NCBI GenBank assembly: GCA_029262055.1
Contig: JAJDAD010000003.1
Span: forward strand, 35,150-99,149
DNA: 64,000 nt
Source of the DNA: Candidatus Zhuqueibacterota bacterium
Lineage (GTDB): Bacteria; Zhuqueibacterota; Zhuqueibacteria; Oceanimicrobiales; Oceanimicrobiaceae
Direction of reading: 5' to 3'
This document shows, in pieces, positions 26,388 through 34,384 of this stretch (its first letter is position 1; each line of letters begins with the position of its first letter). The notes beneath the pieces are model-generated. The model saw only the letters and a list, made by a program, of their open reading frames with translations, had not been told where the DNA came from and did not search any database. Made by a program: the position numbers and the translations under genes.

Positions 26388-27194
26388 ATGCCACCAGAAT
26401 CAAATGCCGGTGCCGGCGCTGAGTTCGAGGAGTTGGTTGCGATCATGGCGCAACTCCGTGGTCCGGAAGGATGCCCCTGGGACAAAGAGCAAACGCATGA
26501 ATCGCTGCGACAGTATCTGATTGAGGAAGCATACGAGGTCCTGGAAGCTCTGGATACCGGCGACATAAAGCACCTGAAAGAAGAATTGGGCGACCTTCTT
26601 TTGCAAGTCGTTTTTCATGCGCAAATCGCATCTGAAGCGGACCAATTTGATGTTGCGGAGGTCATTAGGGGCATTTCTGAAAAGCTGATCAGAAGACATC
26701 CCAATGTTTTTGGCAACCAGACGATTAACACAGCTGAAGAACAGTCGATCAATTGGGAGAAGATTAAGAAGGCTGAGGGCAAATCATCCACAATCGCCGG
26801 GGTGCCCATAGCGCTTTCCGCCTTGCTGCGCGCGTGGCGGATTCAGCAAAAGGCAGCAACAGTAGGTTTCGATTGGCCGGAACTGCAGCCTGTCTGGGAC
26901 AAGCTGGAAGAAGAACTCGAGGAATTCAAACAGGCATGCCGCAACGAGACGCCTGCGGAAATGGAGGAAGAATTTGGCGACCTGCTATTTTCTCTGGTCA
27001 ACCTATCCCGCCACCTGAGCATCAACCCCGAGGACGCTCTGCGCTCCACCACGGAGAAATTCATCCGTAGGTTTCAAAAAGTCGAAGCATTCTTTGATAA
27101 CAAGAACCAAAACCTGACGGACGCAACGCTGACAGAAATGGACCAGGTTTGGGACACGATAAAGCAGGAAGAACGGGCCGGCGCTAAAGAATAA
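26388..27194 (+). CDS. mazG: Nucleoside triphosphate pyrophosphohydrolase MazG
   Basis: Cleaves NTPs to NMP and pyrophosphate; involved in nucleotide clean-up and alarmone balance. 268 residues from the ATG at 26388 (GAGG six bases upstream); the open frame before it is not coding. Two tandem MazG domains: the first with LRGPEGCPWDKEQTHESLRQ, EEAYEVLEAL and EELGDLLLQVVFHA; the second with EEELEEFKQA and EEEFGDLLFSLVNLSRHL. Convergent with the EF-G paralogue, 13 bases apart. Confidence 0.95.
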   Translation: MPPESNAGAGAEFEELVAIMAQLRGPEGCPWDKEQTHESLRQYLIEEAYEVLEALDTGDIKHLKEELGDLLLQVVFHAQIASEADQFDVAEVIRGISEKLIRRHPNVFGNQTINTAEEQSINWEKIKKAEGKSSTIAGVPIALSALLRAWRIQQKAATVGFDWPELQPVWDKLEEELEEFKQACRNETPAEMEEEFGDLLFSLVNLSRHLSINPEDALRSTTEKFIRRFQKVEAFFDNKNQNLTDATLTEMDQVWDTIKQEERAGAKE

Positions 27195-27207
27195 CTGGAC
27201 GACCCAG

Positions 27208-29289
27208 CTATTTGTTTTCCTTTTCTTCTTCCGCCGCCGCAATAATTTTCTTGGTCACGTCTCCCGGTACTGTTTCGTAGTGCGAGAATTTTCGGCGGTG
27301 CAGCCCCCGCCCGTGAGTAATCGATCGTAGCGAGGTTGAGTACCGATACAATTCCGACAGCGGCACTTTCGCTTTCACGATTTGAAACGGGCCTTCACTG
27401 TCCATTCCCGAAATCTTCCCACGCCTTCCTGAAATATCGCCCATGACGTCACCCATATATTCTTCCGGCACCATCACCTCGACATCATAAACCGGCTCAA
27501 GGATCACTGGTTTCGCATCCAGAAACGCCTGTTTAAAAGCACGTGCGCCCGCGATCTTGAAAGCCATTTCCGAGGAGTCCACGTTATGGTAGCTGCCGTC
27601 GTAGAGTGAGACCCGGACATCAATCACTTTATATCCGGCCATGACGCCGTCTTCCAACGCTTCCCTGATACCCTTCTCGACGGCGGGAATGAATTTTCCC
27701 GGAATCACACCGCCGACTATGTTGTTGACAAATTCAAATCCGCCACCACTCGGCACCGGTTCAACCTTGATCCAGACATCCCCGAATTGACCCCGGCCAC
27801 CAGTCTGCTTCTTATATTTGTACTGGGTCTGAGACGAACTGCGGATTGTTTCACGGTAGGGAATTTTAGGTTCCACCAGCTCGACGTCAACACCAAACTT
27901 TTCCTTCAGACGTTTGACCACGATATCCAGATGCAATTCACCTTGTCCTGAGATAATTGTCTGCGCCAGCTCTGCGTCGTGATTCACAAGAAAAGTCGGA
28001 TCCTGCTCATGCAGCACATGCAACCCGGTTGAGATCTTGTCCTCGTCGCCCTTGGCTTTGGGTTCAACAGCGATTCTAATCACCGGCGAGGGGAAGCTGA
28101 TCCCGGACAGGGTGATTGGATCTTGCTTGGTGCTCAACGTGTTTCCGGTGTGCGTATCCTTCAGCTTGACTGTGGCTCCAATGTCGCCGGCGTACAATGT
28201 TCCGACCTCTTTGCGATTCTTGCCATTCATCAGAAAAATCTGCCCGATCTTTTCCCCGACATTTCGCGTTGTGTTTTGCACCTCGGTGCCGGCCTGCAAC
28301 TTACCGGACACGACACGGAAAAACGACATCTCCCCAACGTGTGCTTCCGAAACGGTCTTGAACACAAGCAGCGAAAGTGGAGCATCAATATTGCACTCTC
28401 TGCTCGCTTCAGCGGAGCCGGTTGTGCCAGCTTCAGCGGGGCGGTCGGCGGGCGAAATCCCGTAGTCAGCCAGGAAGTCCATCAGGTGTTTCAGACCAAT
28501 ATTCTTCGTTCCAGCGCCACACAGTACCGGAAAAATACTTTGCTTAAGGATGCCCGCCCGAAGCCCCTGCGTCACCTCATCCGCTGTTAACTCTCCATCT
28601 TCAAAGAACTTTTCCAAAAGCGCATCGTCGCTTTCCGCGGCAACCTCGACGAGCTTCTCCCGCAACTCATCAGCCTTTGCCTTGTGCTCGGCAGGAATGT
28701 CACTGACCGAAAACTTACCCGAGCCATCCCCTTCATATTTGACCAGTTTCATGGATAGTAAATCTACAAATGAGTCGAAGGCTTCACCCGCATTGGTCGG
28801 GAACTGGATCACAGCTCCCTTGTTCTCAAACCGGTCCTGAATCGATGCTAATGATTTATCGAAATCGGCATGCTCCTTGTCCATTCGGTTCAGGAAAAAT
28901 ATGCCCGACAGAGCGCGCTCCTTACCGATCCTCCAGGTACTTTCGGTCCCGACTTCTACCCCGGCGACAGAGTTGACAACAATCACACCAGTGTCAGTGA
29001 CTCGCAACGCCCCCGTGACTTCACCTTTGAAGTCTGAATACCCGGGAGTGTCCAGAATATTGAGTTTGCAGGACTTCCACTCGCAGTGCAGAAAAGAGGC
29101 ATTGATTGAGATCTTGCGGTTGATCTCGTCGCCATTGTAGTCTGATAAGGTGGAGCCATCGTCCACAGAGCCCAGGCGGGTGCTTTCACCTGCGGAAAAC
29201 AGTGCAGCCTCAGCAACAGTAGTTTTGCCGACACCTGCGTGACCAATGAGTGCGATATTTCGTATATCTTCTGGCTTGAACTCTTTCAA
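27208..29289 (-). CDS. Elongation factor G-like GTPase (EF-G2 type)
   Basis: 693 residues, full EF-G architecture: G domain with P-loop GHAGVGKTTV, DTPGYSDFKGEV and NRMDKEHAD; domain II (VFKTVSEAHVGEMSFFRVVS); domains III-V with SGQGELHLDIVVKRLKEKFG and a C-terminal SLRSITHGRG. Differences from canonical fusA (DTPGYSDF rather than DTPGHVDF, NRMD) point to the EF-G2 paralogue group, whose members can bind the ribosome but are often not essential. It starts with TTG (29287-29289), five bases after GGAGG. No ribosomal genes flank it, in line with a secondary EF-G. Confidence 0.88.
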   Translation of the reverse strand: MKEFKPEDIRNIALIGHAGVGKTTVAEAALFSAGESTRLGSVDDGSTLSDYNGDEINRKISINASFLHCEWKSCKLNILDTPGYSDFKGEVTGALRVTDTGVIVVNSVAGVEVGTESTWRIGKERALSGIFFLNRMDKEHADFDKSLASIQDRFENKGAVIQFPTNAGEAFDSFVDLLSMKLVKYEGDGSGKFSVSDIPAEHKAKADELREKLVEVAAESDDALLEKFFEDGELTADEVTQGLRAGILKQSIFPVLCGAGTKNIGLKHLMDFLADYGISPADRPAEAGTTGSAEASRECNIDAPLSLLVFKTVSEAHVGEMSFFRVVSGKLQAGTEVQNTTRNVGEKIGQIFLMNGKNRKEVGTLYAGDIGATVKLKDTHTGNTLSTKQDPITLSGISFPSPVIRIAVEPKAKGDEDKISTGLHVLHEQDPTFLVNHDAELAQTIISGQGELHLDIVVKRLKEKFGVDVELVEPKIPYRETIRSSSQTQYKYKKQTGGRGQFGDVWIKVEPVPSGGGFEFVNNIVGGVIPGKFIPAVEKGIREALEDGVMAGYKVIDVRVSLYDGSYHNVDSSEMAFKIAGARAFKQAFLDAKPVILEPVYDVEVMVPEEYMGDVMGDISGRRGKISGMDSEGPFQIVKAKVPLSELYRYSTSLRSITHGRGLHRRKFSHYETVPGDVTKKIIAAAEEEKENK

Positions 29290-29488
29290 ATTGACCTCCG
29301 TCGTATTTTCCAGGTTCGGCCAAAGGCTGGCATTCCCTGGCGGCTAAAGAATCTGTCATGTCATACGAACCCTTGGGTGCAGATTCGCATGCGAGGTTCA
29401 AATCAAGTAGTGGTAGAACCAGTTCTTAAGGAAAGAAGAGGGCATGAAGAACAATTACGTATATCGGTGTCCCTGACCATCAATATGA

Positions 29489-29827
29489 TCAAAAACTCTT
29501 CGCGGCTCCTTCCGCCGTGTCGTAAGTCTCAAAGATCGTATTGAGTTTAGTCATCACGAGGATCCCCTCCATCGCATCGTTAATACCGGCGAGCTTCATG
29601 TTGCCGTCCTTATTACGAAGCGAAGTAAGGGCTGAAATCAAGATACCCAAACCGGAGCTGTTCATTCTTTTGACCTCGGACAGGTTCACGACGACGTTTT
29701 TGACGCCACCATCTAGAAGCTTATAAATCTTGTCTTTGAACTCGTCAGAGCCCGGGGGGCCACCCATCAACTTGCCACTCAAATCCAGAACAGCGACATC
29801 CCCGATCATGCGCTCCTTTAATTTCAT
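29489..29827 (-). CDS. STAS-domain anti-anti-sigma factor-like protein
   Basis: 112 residues, a single STAS domain. The phosphorylatable serine lies in VKRMNSSGLGILISAL. The start LKERMIGDVAVLDLSGKLMGG is typical of SpoIIAA/RsbV-type proteins. It may act in a partner-switching pathway controlling a sigma factor or a phosphatase; no anti-sigma kinase is next to it. Own promoter at 29902-29930. The 199-base gap to the EF-G gene holds nothing recognisable. Confidence 0.88.
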   Translation of the reverse strand: MKLKERMIGDVAVLDLSGKLMGGPPGSDEFKDKIYKLLDGGVKNVVVNLSEVKRMNSSGLGILISALTSLRNKDGNMKLAGINDAMEGILVMTKLNTIFETYDTAEGAAKSF

Positions 29828-29901
29828 GTTCCCTCCTTAAGGCTACAAATGCAGCGAATTTGACCAGTATCTGGCCGGTTGCAAGCTGTGTTCAAAACGT
29901 C

Positions 29902-29930
29902 ATAATAACATTTGACTTGACGAAAGTCAA
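29902..29930 (-). promoter_or_regulatory. Predicted sigma-70 promoter of the STAS gene
   Basis: Minus strand: -35 TTGACT (29925-29930), 17-base spacer, -10 TATTAT (29902-29907). The -35 overlaps a small perfect palindrome CTTGAC-GAAA-GTCAAG (29916-29931) that could be an operator or just a hairpin. The gene starts about 70 bases further on. Confidence 0.5.
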
Positions 29931-29998
29931 GAAAAAGTTTAGGTCAAAACCGGTCCTTTTCCCCAGTTGACAGAGGCTGTGGTTCCTGAGCTTTTTTG

Positions 29999-30027
29999 TT
30001 GACAAAAGAATAAGATATTTGTATATT
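29999..30027 (+). promoter_or_regulatory. Predicted sigma-70 promoter of rpsT
   Basis: Near-consensus: -35 TTGACA (29999-30004), exactly 17 bases, -10 TATATT (30022-30027). Transcription would begin around 30034, leaving a 35-base leader before the rpsT start. One of the strongest promoters visible in the window, as expected for a ribosomal protein gene. Confidence 0.75.
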
Positions 30028-30068
30028 CTTCGACCTAATTTATCCATGCAGGAGAAAGAATAAGTAGA

Positions 30069-30320
30069 ATGGCCAACTATAAGTCAGCAATCCGCAGAAT
30101 CAGAAGCAGCGAGCGCTCGAGGAAAAGAAACAGACAAGATAGATCCATGCTTAAGACCGCGATCAAGAGCGTCACCTCATCGTCGGACAAAGAGGCAGCT
30201 TTACAGAATTTCAACAAGACGCAATCCCTGTTGGACAAACTCGCTGCCAAAGGCATAATCCACCGCAACAAAGCCGCCAATCAGAAAGCCAGACTAGCCG
30301 TCTTTGTGAATAATCTCTAA
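30069..30320 (+). CDS. rpsT: Small ribosomal subunit protein bS20
   Basis: 83 residues, basic, typical S20 pattern: ANYKSAIRRIRSSERSR at the start, RSMLKTAIKSV in the middle, and KGIIHRNKAANQKARLA at the end. It binds the 5' domain of 16S rRNA during 30S assembly. Monocistronic: its own promoter upstream and a terminator directly behind it at 30342-30412. Confidence 0.97.
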   Translation: MANYKSAIRRIRSSERSRKRNRQDRSMLKTAIKSVTSSSDKEAALQNFNKTQSLLDKLAAKGIIHRNKAANQKARLAVFVNNL

Positions 30321-30341
30321 GTTTACCTGCACAGAGCTATT

Positions 30342-30412
30342 GAAACCGGGAGTGCGTCGAACCGGTAATTCCCCCTAATTCCGGTGAGATTGTGAGCCCG
30401 GTTTCTTTTTAT
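30342..30412 (+). terminator. Nested rho-independent terminator after rpsT
   Basis: Outer stem GAAACCGGG (30342-30350) pairs with CCCGGTTTC (30397-30405), followed by TTTTTATT. Inside is a second hairpin, ACCGG...CCGGT with AATT/AATT. It also touches the end of the convergent guaB gene, so it may stop transcription from both sides. Confidence 0.8.
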
Positions 30413-31875
30413 TAAGTCATGTTGTAGTTGGGTGACTCTTGCGAGATGGTGATGTCGTGCGGGTGACTCTCTGTTAGTCCGGCTGAACTAATCTTTACAA
30501 ATTGTGTATTCGTCTTCAAGTCGGCGATAGTTTTTGTTCCGCAATAGCCCATAGCTGCCCGCAAGCCGCCCACCATTTGGTAAACGACCTCGCTCAGTTT
30601 GCCGCGGTAAGGCACCCGCCCCTCGATGCCTTCCGGCACCAATTTCCGAAGATCTTCTTCCTTCTCTTGAAAATACCGGTCTTTGCTACCCTGCTGCATT
30701 GCCGACAGTGAGCCCATGCCGCGATAGACTTTGAAGCTACGACCCCCGAGAAACACCATTTCACCGGGACTCTCTTCGGTGCCGGCGAACAGACTGCCGA
30801 TCATGACACAGTCCGCCCCCGCTGCCATGGCTTTTGGTATGTCCCCGGTTTGCTTGATGCCCCCATCCGAGATCACTGGAATATTGTGCTTGTGACAAAC
30901 TTGCGCACAATCCATGACTGCGGTGATCTGCGGCATACCGATGCCGGCCACAATCCTGGTGGTGCAAATGGTCCCCGGGCCCATCCCTACCTTGATAGCA
31001 TCTGCCCCGCGCTCTATCAAGGCGCTCGCTGCGCTCGCCGTGGCCACGTTCCCTGCGATGACATCTATTTCCGGAAACTGCTCTTTGGTCCGGGACACCG
31101 CATCCAGGACACCGACAGAGTGGCCATGCGCCGTATCCACCACCAGCACGTCAACATTGGCGGCAATAAGTGCCTGCGCCCGCTCTGTCCTGTCCTCTCC
31201 GACGCCGACGGCGGCGCCCACCCTCAGCCTGCCCTGGGCATCTTTTGTTGCTGATGGATGTCGCCGCTTCTTTTGGATATCCTTGAAAGTGATCAATCCC
31301 TGTAGATTGCCATCCTCATCAACCACCGGCAGCTTCTCAATCCGATGCTCCTCCAGCATTCTCTCTGCCTGTTCAAGCGTAGTACCGGCCGGGGCCGTCA
31401 CGAGCCCGGTCTCGGTCATCACATCAGCGATAGGAAGATCGAGATCAAGCTGAAACCGGAGATCCCGGTTGGTCAAGATACCTACGAGTTTTTGGCCGGC
31501 CACGATTGGAATACCGGAAATCCGGTAGCGCTGCATCAACTCCAGAGCTTCCGCGATGCGTGTTTCGGCGGTCAGTGTGATCGGCTCGTGGATCATGCCG
31601 CTCTCGGAGCGCTTGACCCGGTCGACTTCTCCGACCTGTTGGGCAATAGGCATATTCTTGTGGATGATCCCAAGACCACCTTCACGGGCTAGCGCGATGG
31701 CCAGACCGGCCTCGGTCACGGTGTCCATGGCAGCGGAGATGATGGGAATATTGAGCTGGATCCGGTTCGTAAGCCGCGTGGCCGTGTCAGCCTGGTTTGG
31801 TAAAAAATCAGAGTATGCAGGCACGAGCAACACATCGTCGAACGTGAGTCCTTCTCCTCTTATTTTTTCTAACAT
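30412..31875 (-). CDS. guaB: IMP dehydrogenase
   Basis: Oxidises IMP to XMP, the committed step to GMP. 487 residues from the ATG at 31873-31875 (GGGAG upstream). Barrel with two inserted CBS domains (about residues 90-205; [13 protein letters not shown] and [16 protein letters not shown]). The catalytic cysteine is in [15 protein letters not shown], with the flap and monovalent-cation region intact ([17 protein letters not shown]). It has its own promoter at 31899-31927. The purine genes purB/C/S/Q are elsewhere in the window on the same strand. Confidence 0.97.
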   Translation of the reverse strand: MLEKIRGEGLTFDDVLLVPAYSDFLPNQADTATRLTNRIQLNIPIISAAMDTVTEAGLAIALAREGGLGIIHKNMPIAQQVGEVDRVKRSESGMIHEPITLTAETRIAEALELMQRYRISGIPIVAGQKLVGILTNRDLRFQLDLDLPIADVMTETGLVTAPAGTTLEQAERMLEEHRIEKLPVVDEDGNLQGLITFKDIQKKRRHPSATKDAQGRLRVGAAVGVGEDRTERAQALIAANVDVLVVDTAHGHSVGVLDAVSRTKEQFPEIDVIAGNVATASAASALIERGADAIKVGMGPGTICTTRIVAGIGMPQITAVMDCAQVCHKHNIPVISDGGIKQTGDIPKAMAAGADCVMIGSLFAGTEESPGEMVFLGGRSFKVYRGMGSLSAMQQGSKDRYFQEKEEDLRKLVPEGIEGRVPYRGKLSEVVYQMVGGLRAAMGYCGTKTIADLKTNTQFVKISSAGLTESHPHDITISQESPNYNMT

Positions 31876-31898
31876 TCTCACTCCCAATTTTTGTGCTG

Positions 31899-31927
31899 AT
31901 TCTAACAAACATCCGGCAAAGAAGCAA
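31899..31927 (-). promoter_or_regulatory. Predicted sigma-70 promoter of guaB
   Basis: Minus strand: -35 TTGCTT (31922-31927), 17-base spacer, -10 TAGAAT (31899-31904), 24 bases ahead of the guaB start. It sits directly behind the terminator of the FtsZ/signalling operon, so guaB is an independent unit. Confidence 0.55.
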
Positions 31928-31938
31928 CCTTTCTATAG

Positions 31939-31970
31939 CAAAAAAGGCCAATCCACGGGTGGATTGGCCT
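31939..31970 (-). terminator. Strong terminator ending the FtsZ/signalling operon
   Basis: Twelve-base perfect stem: on the plus strand AGGCCAATCCAC (31945-31956) and GTGGATTGGCCT (31959-31970), with a two-base central gap that becomes the loop. On the minus strand it is followed by a run of six T residues. Located 35 bases after the last gene (32006-32581), it marks the 3' end of the long minus-strand operon. Confidence 0.88.
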
Positions 31971-32005
31971 TCACTGCTTTAGTTGAATACTAACTGTCTT
32001 TTTGA

Positions 32006-32581
32006 CTAGTCTGTGGCGACCTTGATTTTGTCCGGCGCTGTTGTGACATCACCGGTCAAGTGAATGACCTCTTCCAACTCCTCCTGGATATACTGAGTCA
32101 GTCCCTCTGCGTCTTCGTCCACTACTTTGACCACGATGCCGTGTTCCTTCTCGGACGTTAAATCTTCATCCTCCCCGCTTGTGCTTCCCGGTTTTTCTTC
32201 TCGTGGCCGGGGTTCCGCCGGCAAGGCTACGTCGGCGTTGCAACGGATAGTCGCAACAGAACTCCGGTCTTCCAGACTTTCCTCCAAGCCGGCCAAGTCG
32301 TGCAGGATCCCCAACGTCCGGCTCATTTTGAACAGGAGGAGCCTGTCGAGGGGCTGCTTGTTACTCAAGTGACGGTCAAGCCGCCAGCATATCTTCGTGA
32401 CGATTTTCTCGGTCGCATCGTGACCGTGGATCATCGCCAAGTCACGGATGTTCTCGAACCACGCTTTGAGCTGCGAACGGTAAAGATATGAATCAGGATT
32501 GGCGGCAACCGCCAGCAGAAGTCGTTTGATGCGCAGAGAAGACCTAAGTACCTCGCGCAGGTAATGCTCTTGCAAGGACAT
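32006..32581 (-). CDS. Small HPt-like helical protein (no phospho-His), partner of FtsZ gene
   Basis: 191 residues from the ATG at 32579-32581; a longer frame runs into ftsZ and is rejected. The N-terminal ~110 residues are helical. ENIRDLAMIHGH (residues 43-54) aligns with the HPt core (His-Thr-Leu-Lys-Gly-type helix ending in Gly-Leu), but the phospho-His position is Glu. The rest is acidic and probably disordered, with a final helix (EGLTQYIQEELEEVIHL). It follows ftsZ by 43 bases and ends the operon. Not assigned to any named family by me. The same domain pattern occurs in the two genes upstream, suggesting direct partners or duplicates. Confidence 0.55.
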   Translation of the reverse strand: MSLQEHYLREVLRSSLRIKRLLLAVAANPDSYLYRSQLKAWFENIRDLAMIHGHDATEKIVTKICWRLDRHLSNKQPLDRLLLFKMSRTLGILHDLAGLEESLEDRSSVATIRCNADVALPAEPRPREEKPGSTSGEDEDLTSEKEHGIVVKVVDEDAEGLTQYIQEELEEVIHLTGDVTTAPDKIKVATD

Positions 32582-32624
32582 CTCGTTCCTGTCGATGGAA
32601 GATTCAGGTCTCAATGTTTGTCTT

Positions 32625-34346
32625 CTAAAAAAGCTTATCGAAATATTTGACTGCGTCGTGAACACTGGTAAAGCCGGCTTCTTGCTGTTCCTCACCCGGG
32701 GCAATGTTCTCTGTCGAGACCGTTTCGGGGTTGTCCTTCTCGACCGCTGTTGCTGCTTCATCGCCTTTTCCTGAGGTAGCACCTTTCTGTTTTGCCTTTG
32801 CGCCGGTCTCTTCGGGCTTCGTGAGCAATTCCAACAGGCTGCTGAATTTCGCCTTAATCTCTTCCGCTTTCTTGTCGGCTCGCGATTCCCCCGCTATCAT
32901 ATCGCGCACGATCGGCGGGATCTGTCGAAACAGGTCGAGGAAACCTTCAGAGAAATCGAACTCATCGTTGAGGGCGCAGTCGGTTATTTCCTCTATGAGT
33001 TCCGCAAGATTTGAAATCTTTGCATAGCCAAAGAGTTCGGCTGAACTGTAAATGGATGCACAGGTCTCCTTTATTGTCTTAAGGTGCTTTTCATTGCCGC
33101 CGCGATTACCCAGGCCGAGGCTCTTGATAGCGTCCTCCAGCAAACCGATGTCCGAATCAGACTCCTCCATAAATATATCAGAGAAGACCTTCTTGGCTTT
33201 CTCCTGCTTGGAGGCTTTGTCCTCGTTCTCTGCCGGTGCGCGTTGAACCTCACCTTCCGAGACGTCAAAATCCAGACGGACGCCAGGCTTCCGGGGATGA
33301 TTGTGGGCAGACTCAGGGTTGAGCGCCATCTCTATTTCGGCGGACGACCGTTTCCCCGAATGCAAACAAGTGACGATGAGCATGACGCGCAGGGAGCTCC
33401 CCATCGATTCATCCAGTCGCGCGCCCCAGATAATCCTGGCTGAAACATCGAGTTTCTGTGCGACTGTCTTCATGATTGTCTTGGCCGATTTCAGGGAAAG
33501 CTCCTGACCGCCGGTGATGTTGATCAAGGCGCTCCTCGCGCCGGTGATATCAACATCCAAAAGCGGATTCTCCAATGCCTTGGTTGCCGCGGCCTCTGCG
33601 TCCATTTCGCTTTCGGTAGCGCCGATACCTATCATGGCCAATCCCCCATCCTCCATGATTGTTCTGACGTCGGCAAAGTCAAGATTCACAAGACCTTTTT
33701 CCGTCACCAACTCCGTAATCCCTTTGACCGCATTGACCAGAATTTCGTCAGCGACCTTGAAGGCATCGTTGAGCGGCATGTCGGGTACAAGCTCCAACAA
33801 TTTATCGTTTTGAACGACAATGACAGTGTCCACATTCTTCTGCAACAGGTCGAGGCCTTTGCGGGCATTGTCCCATCTTACCACTCCTTCATCACCAAAA
33901 GGCAACGTGACCACGGCAATGGCGAGTGCCCCGGACTTTTTGGCTATTTCCGCCAGCACGGGCGCCGCACCGGTTCCGGTGCCGCCACCGAGTCCGCACG
34001 TAATGAACACCATGTCGCTGCCTTCAATGGCCTCCTCCAATTCGGTATGACTTTCTTTTGCCGACTCCTCACCTTTGGCCGGGTCGCTGCCGGCACCCAG
34101 ACCGTTGGTTATGTTACGGCCGATGAGGATCTTCTGATCGGCGTTTGCATGCAGCAAATCCTGGGCGTCTGTATTGACCGCTATGATGTCTACATCCTTT
34201 GCGCCAACTTCCAGCAAACGAGTGACCGTGTTGTTGCCTGCTCCTCCGGCACCAATAATGCGGATGACAGTCTTGTGTGATCCTAACACGGCCTGCAGTT
34301 CTTTGTCGGTGTCCACTTGGGTCTTTGCCATGGTATCAGTACTCAC
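32625..34346 (-). CDS. Archaeal-type FtsZ with C-terminal HPt-like extension
   Basis: 573 residues (GTG start at 34344-34346; an ATG five codons later is possible). Residues 25-335 are a complete FtsZ GTPase: IIGAGGAGNNTVTRLLEVGA, tubulin signature GGGTGTG (120-126), and the synergy loop NLDFAD (221-226) needed for GTP hydrolysis in filaments. Details such as ITCGLGGGTGTGAAPV, PLLDVDITGA and ARIIWGARLDE look more like euryarchaeal FtsZ than the bacterial division protein. Instead of the short linker and FtsA/ZipA-binding tip there are about 240 extra residues. An acidic linker leads to a helical domain (390-490) in which ASIYSSAELFGY (430-441) aligns with an HPt core lacking its His. It lies in a signalling operon, not a dcw cluster. 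Confidence 0.85.
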   Translation of the reverse strand: MSTDTMAKTQVDTDKELQAVLGSHKTVIRIIGAGGAGNNTVTRLLEVGAKDVDIIAVNTDAQDLLHANADQKILIGRNITNGLGAGSDPAKGEESAKESHTELEEAIEGSDMVFITCGLGGGTGTGAAPVLAEIAKKSGALAIAVVTLPFGDEGVVRWDNARKGLDLLQKNVDTVIVVQNDKLLELVPDMPLNDAFKVADEILVNAVKGITELVTEKGLVNLDFADVRTIMEDGGLAMIGIGATESEMDAEAAATKALENPLLDVDITGARSALINITGGQELSLKSAKTIMKTVAQKLDVSARIIWGARLDESMGSSLRVMLIVTCLHSGKRSSAEIEMALNPESAHNHPRKPGVRLDFDVSEGEVQRAPAENEDKASKQEKAKKVFSDIFMEESDSDIGLLEDAIKSLGLGNRGGNEKHLKTIKETCASIYSSAELFGYAKISNLAELIEEITDCALNDEFDFSEGFLDLFRQIPPIVRDMIAGESRADKKAEEIKAKFSSLLELLTKPEETGAKAKQKGATSGKGDEAATAVEKDNPETVSTENIAPGEEQQEAGFTSVHDAVKYFDKLF

Positions 34347-34384
34347 AGTTTGATAGCCTTTTTGAAGTTGAATCCGCTGCGTGC

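Noticed and set aside
32582..32782. Basic N-terminal extension of the small HPt-like protein
   Set aside because: It is the complement-frame reading of the ftsZ 3' end; the ATG at 32581 begins the helical domain.
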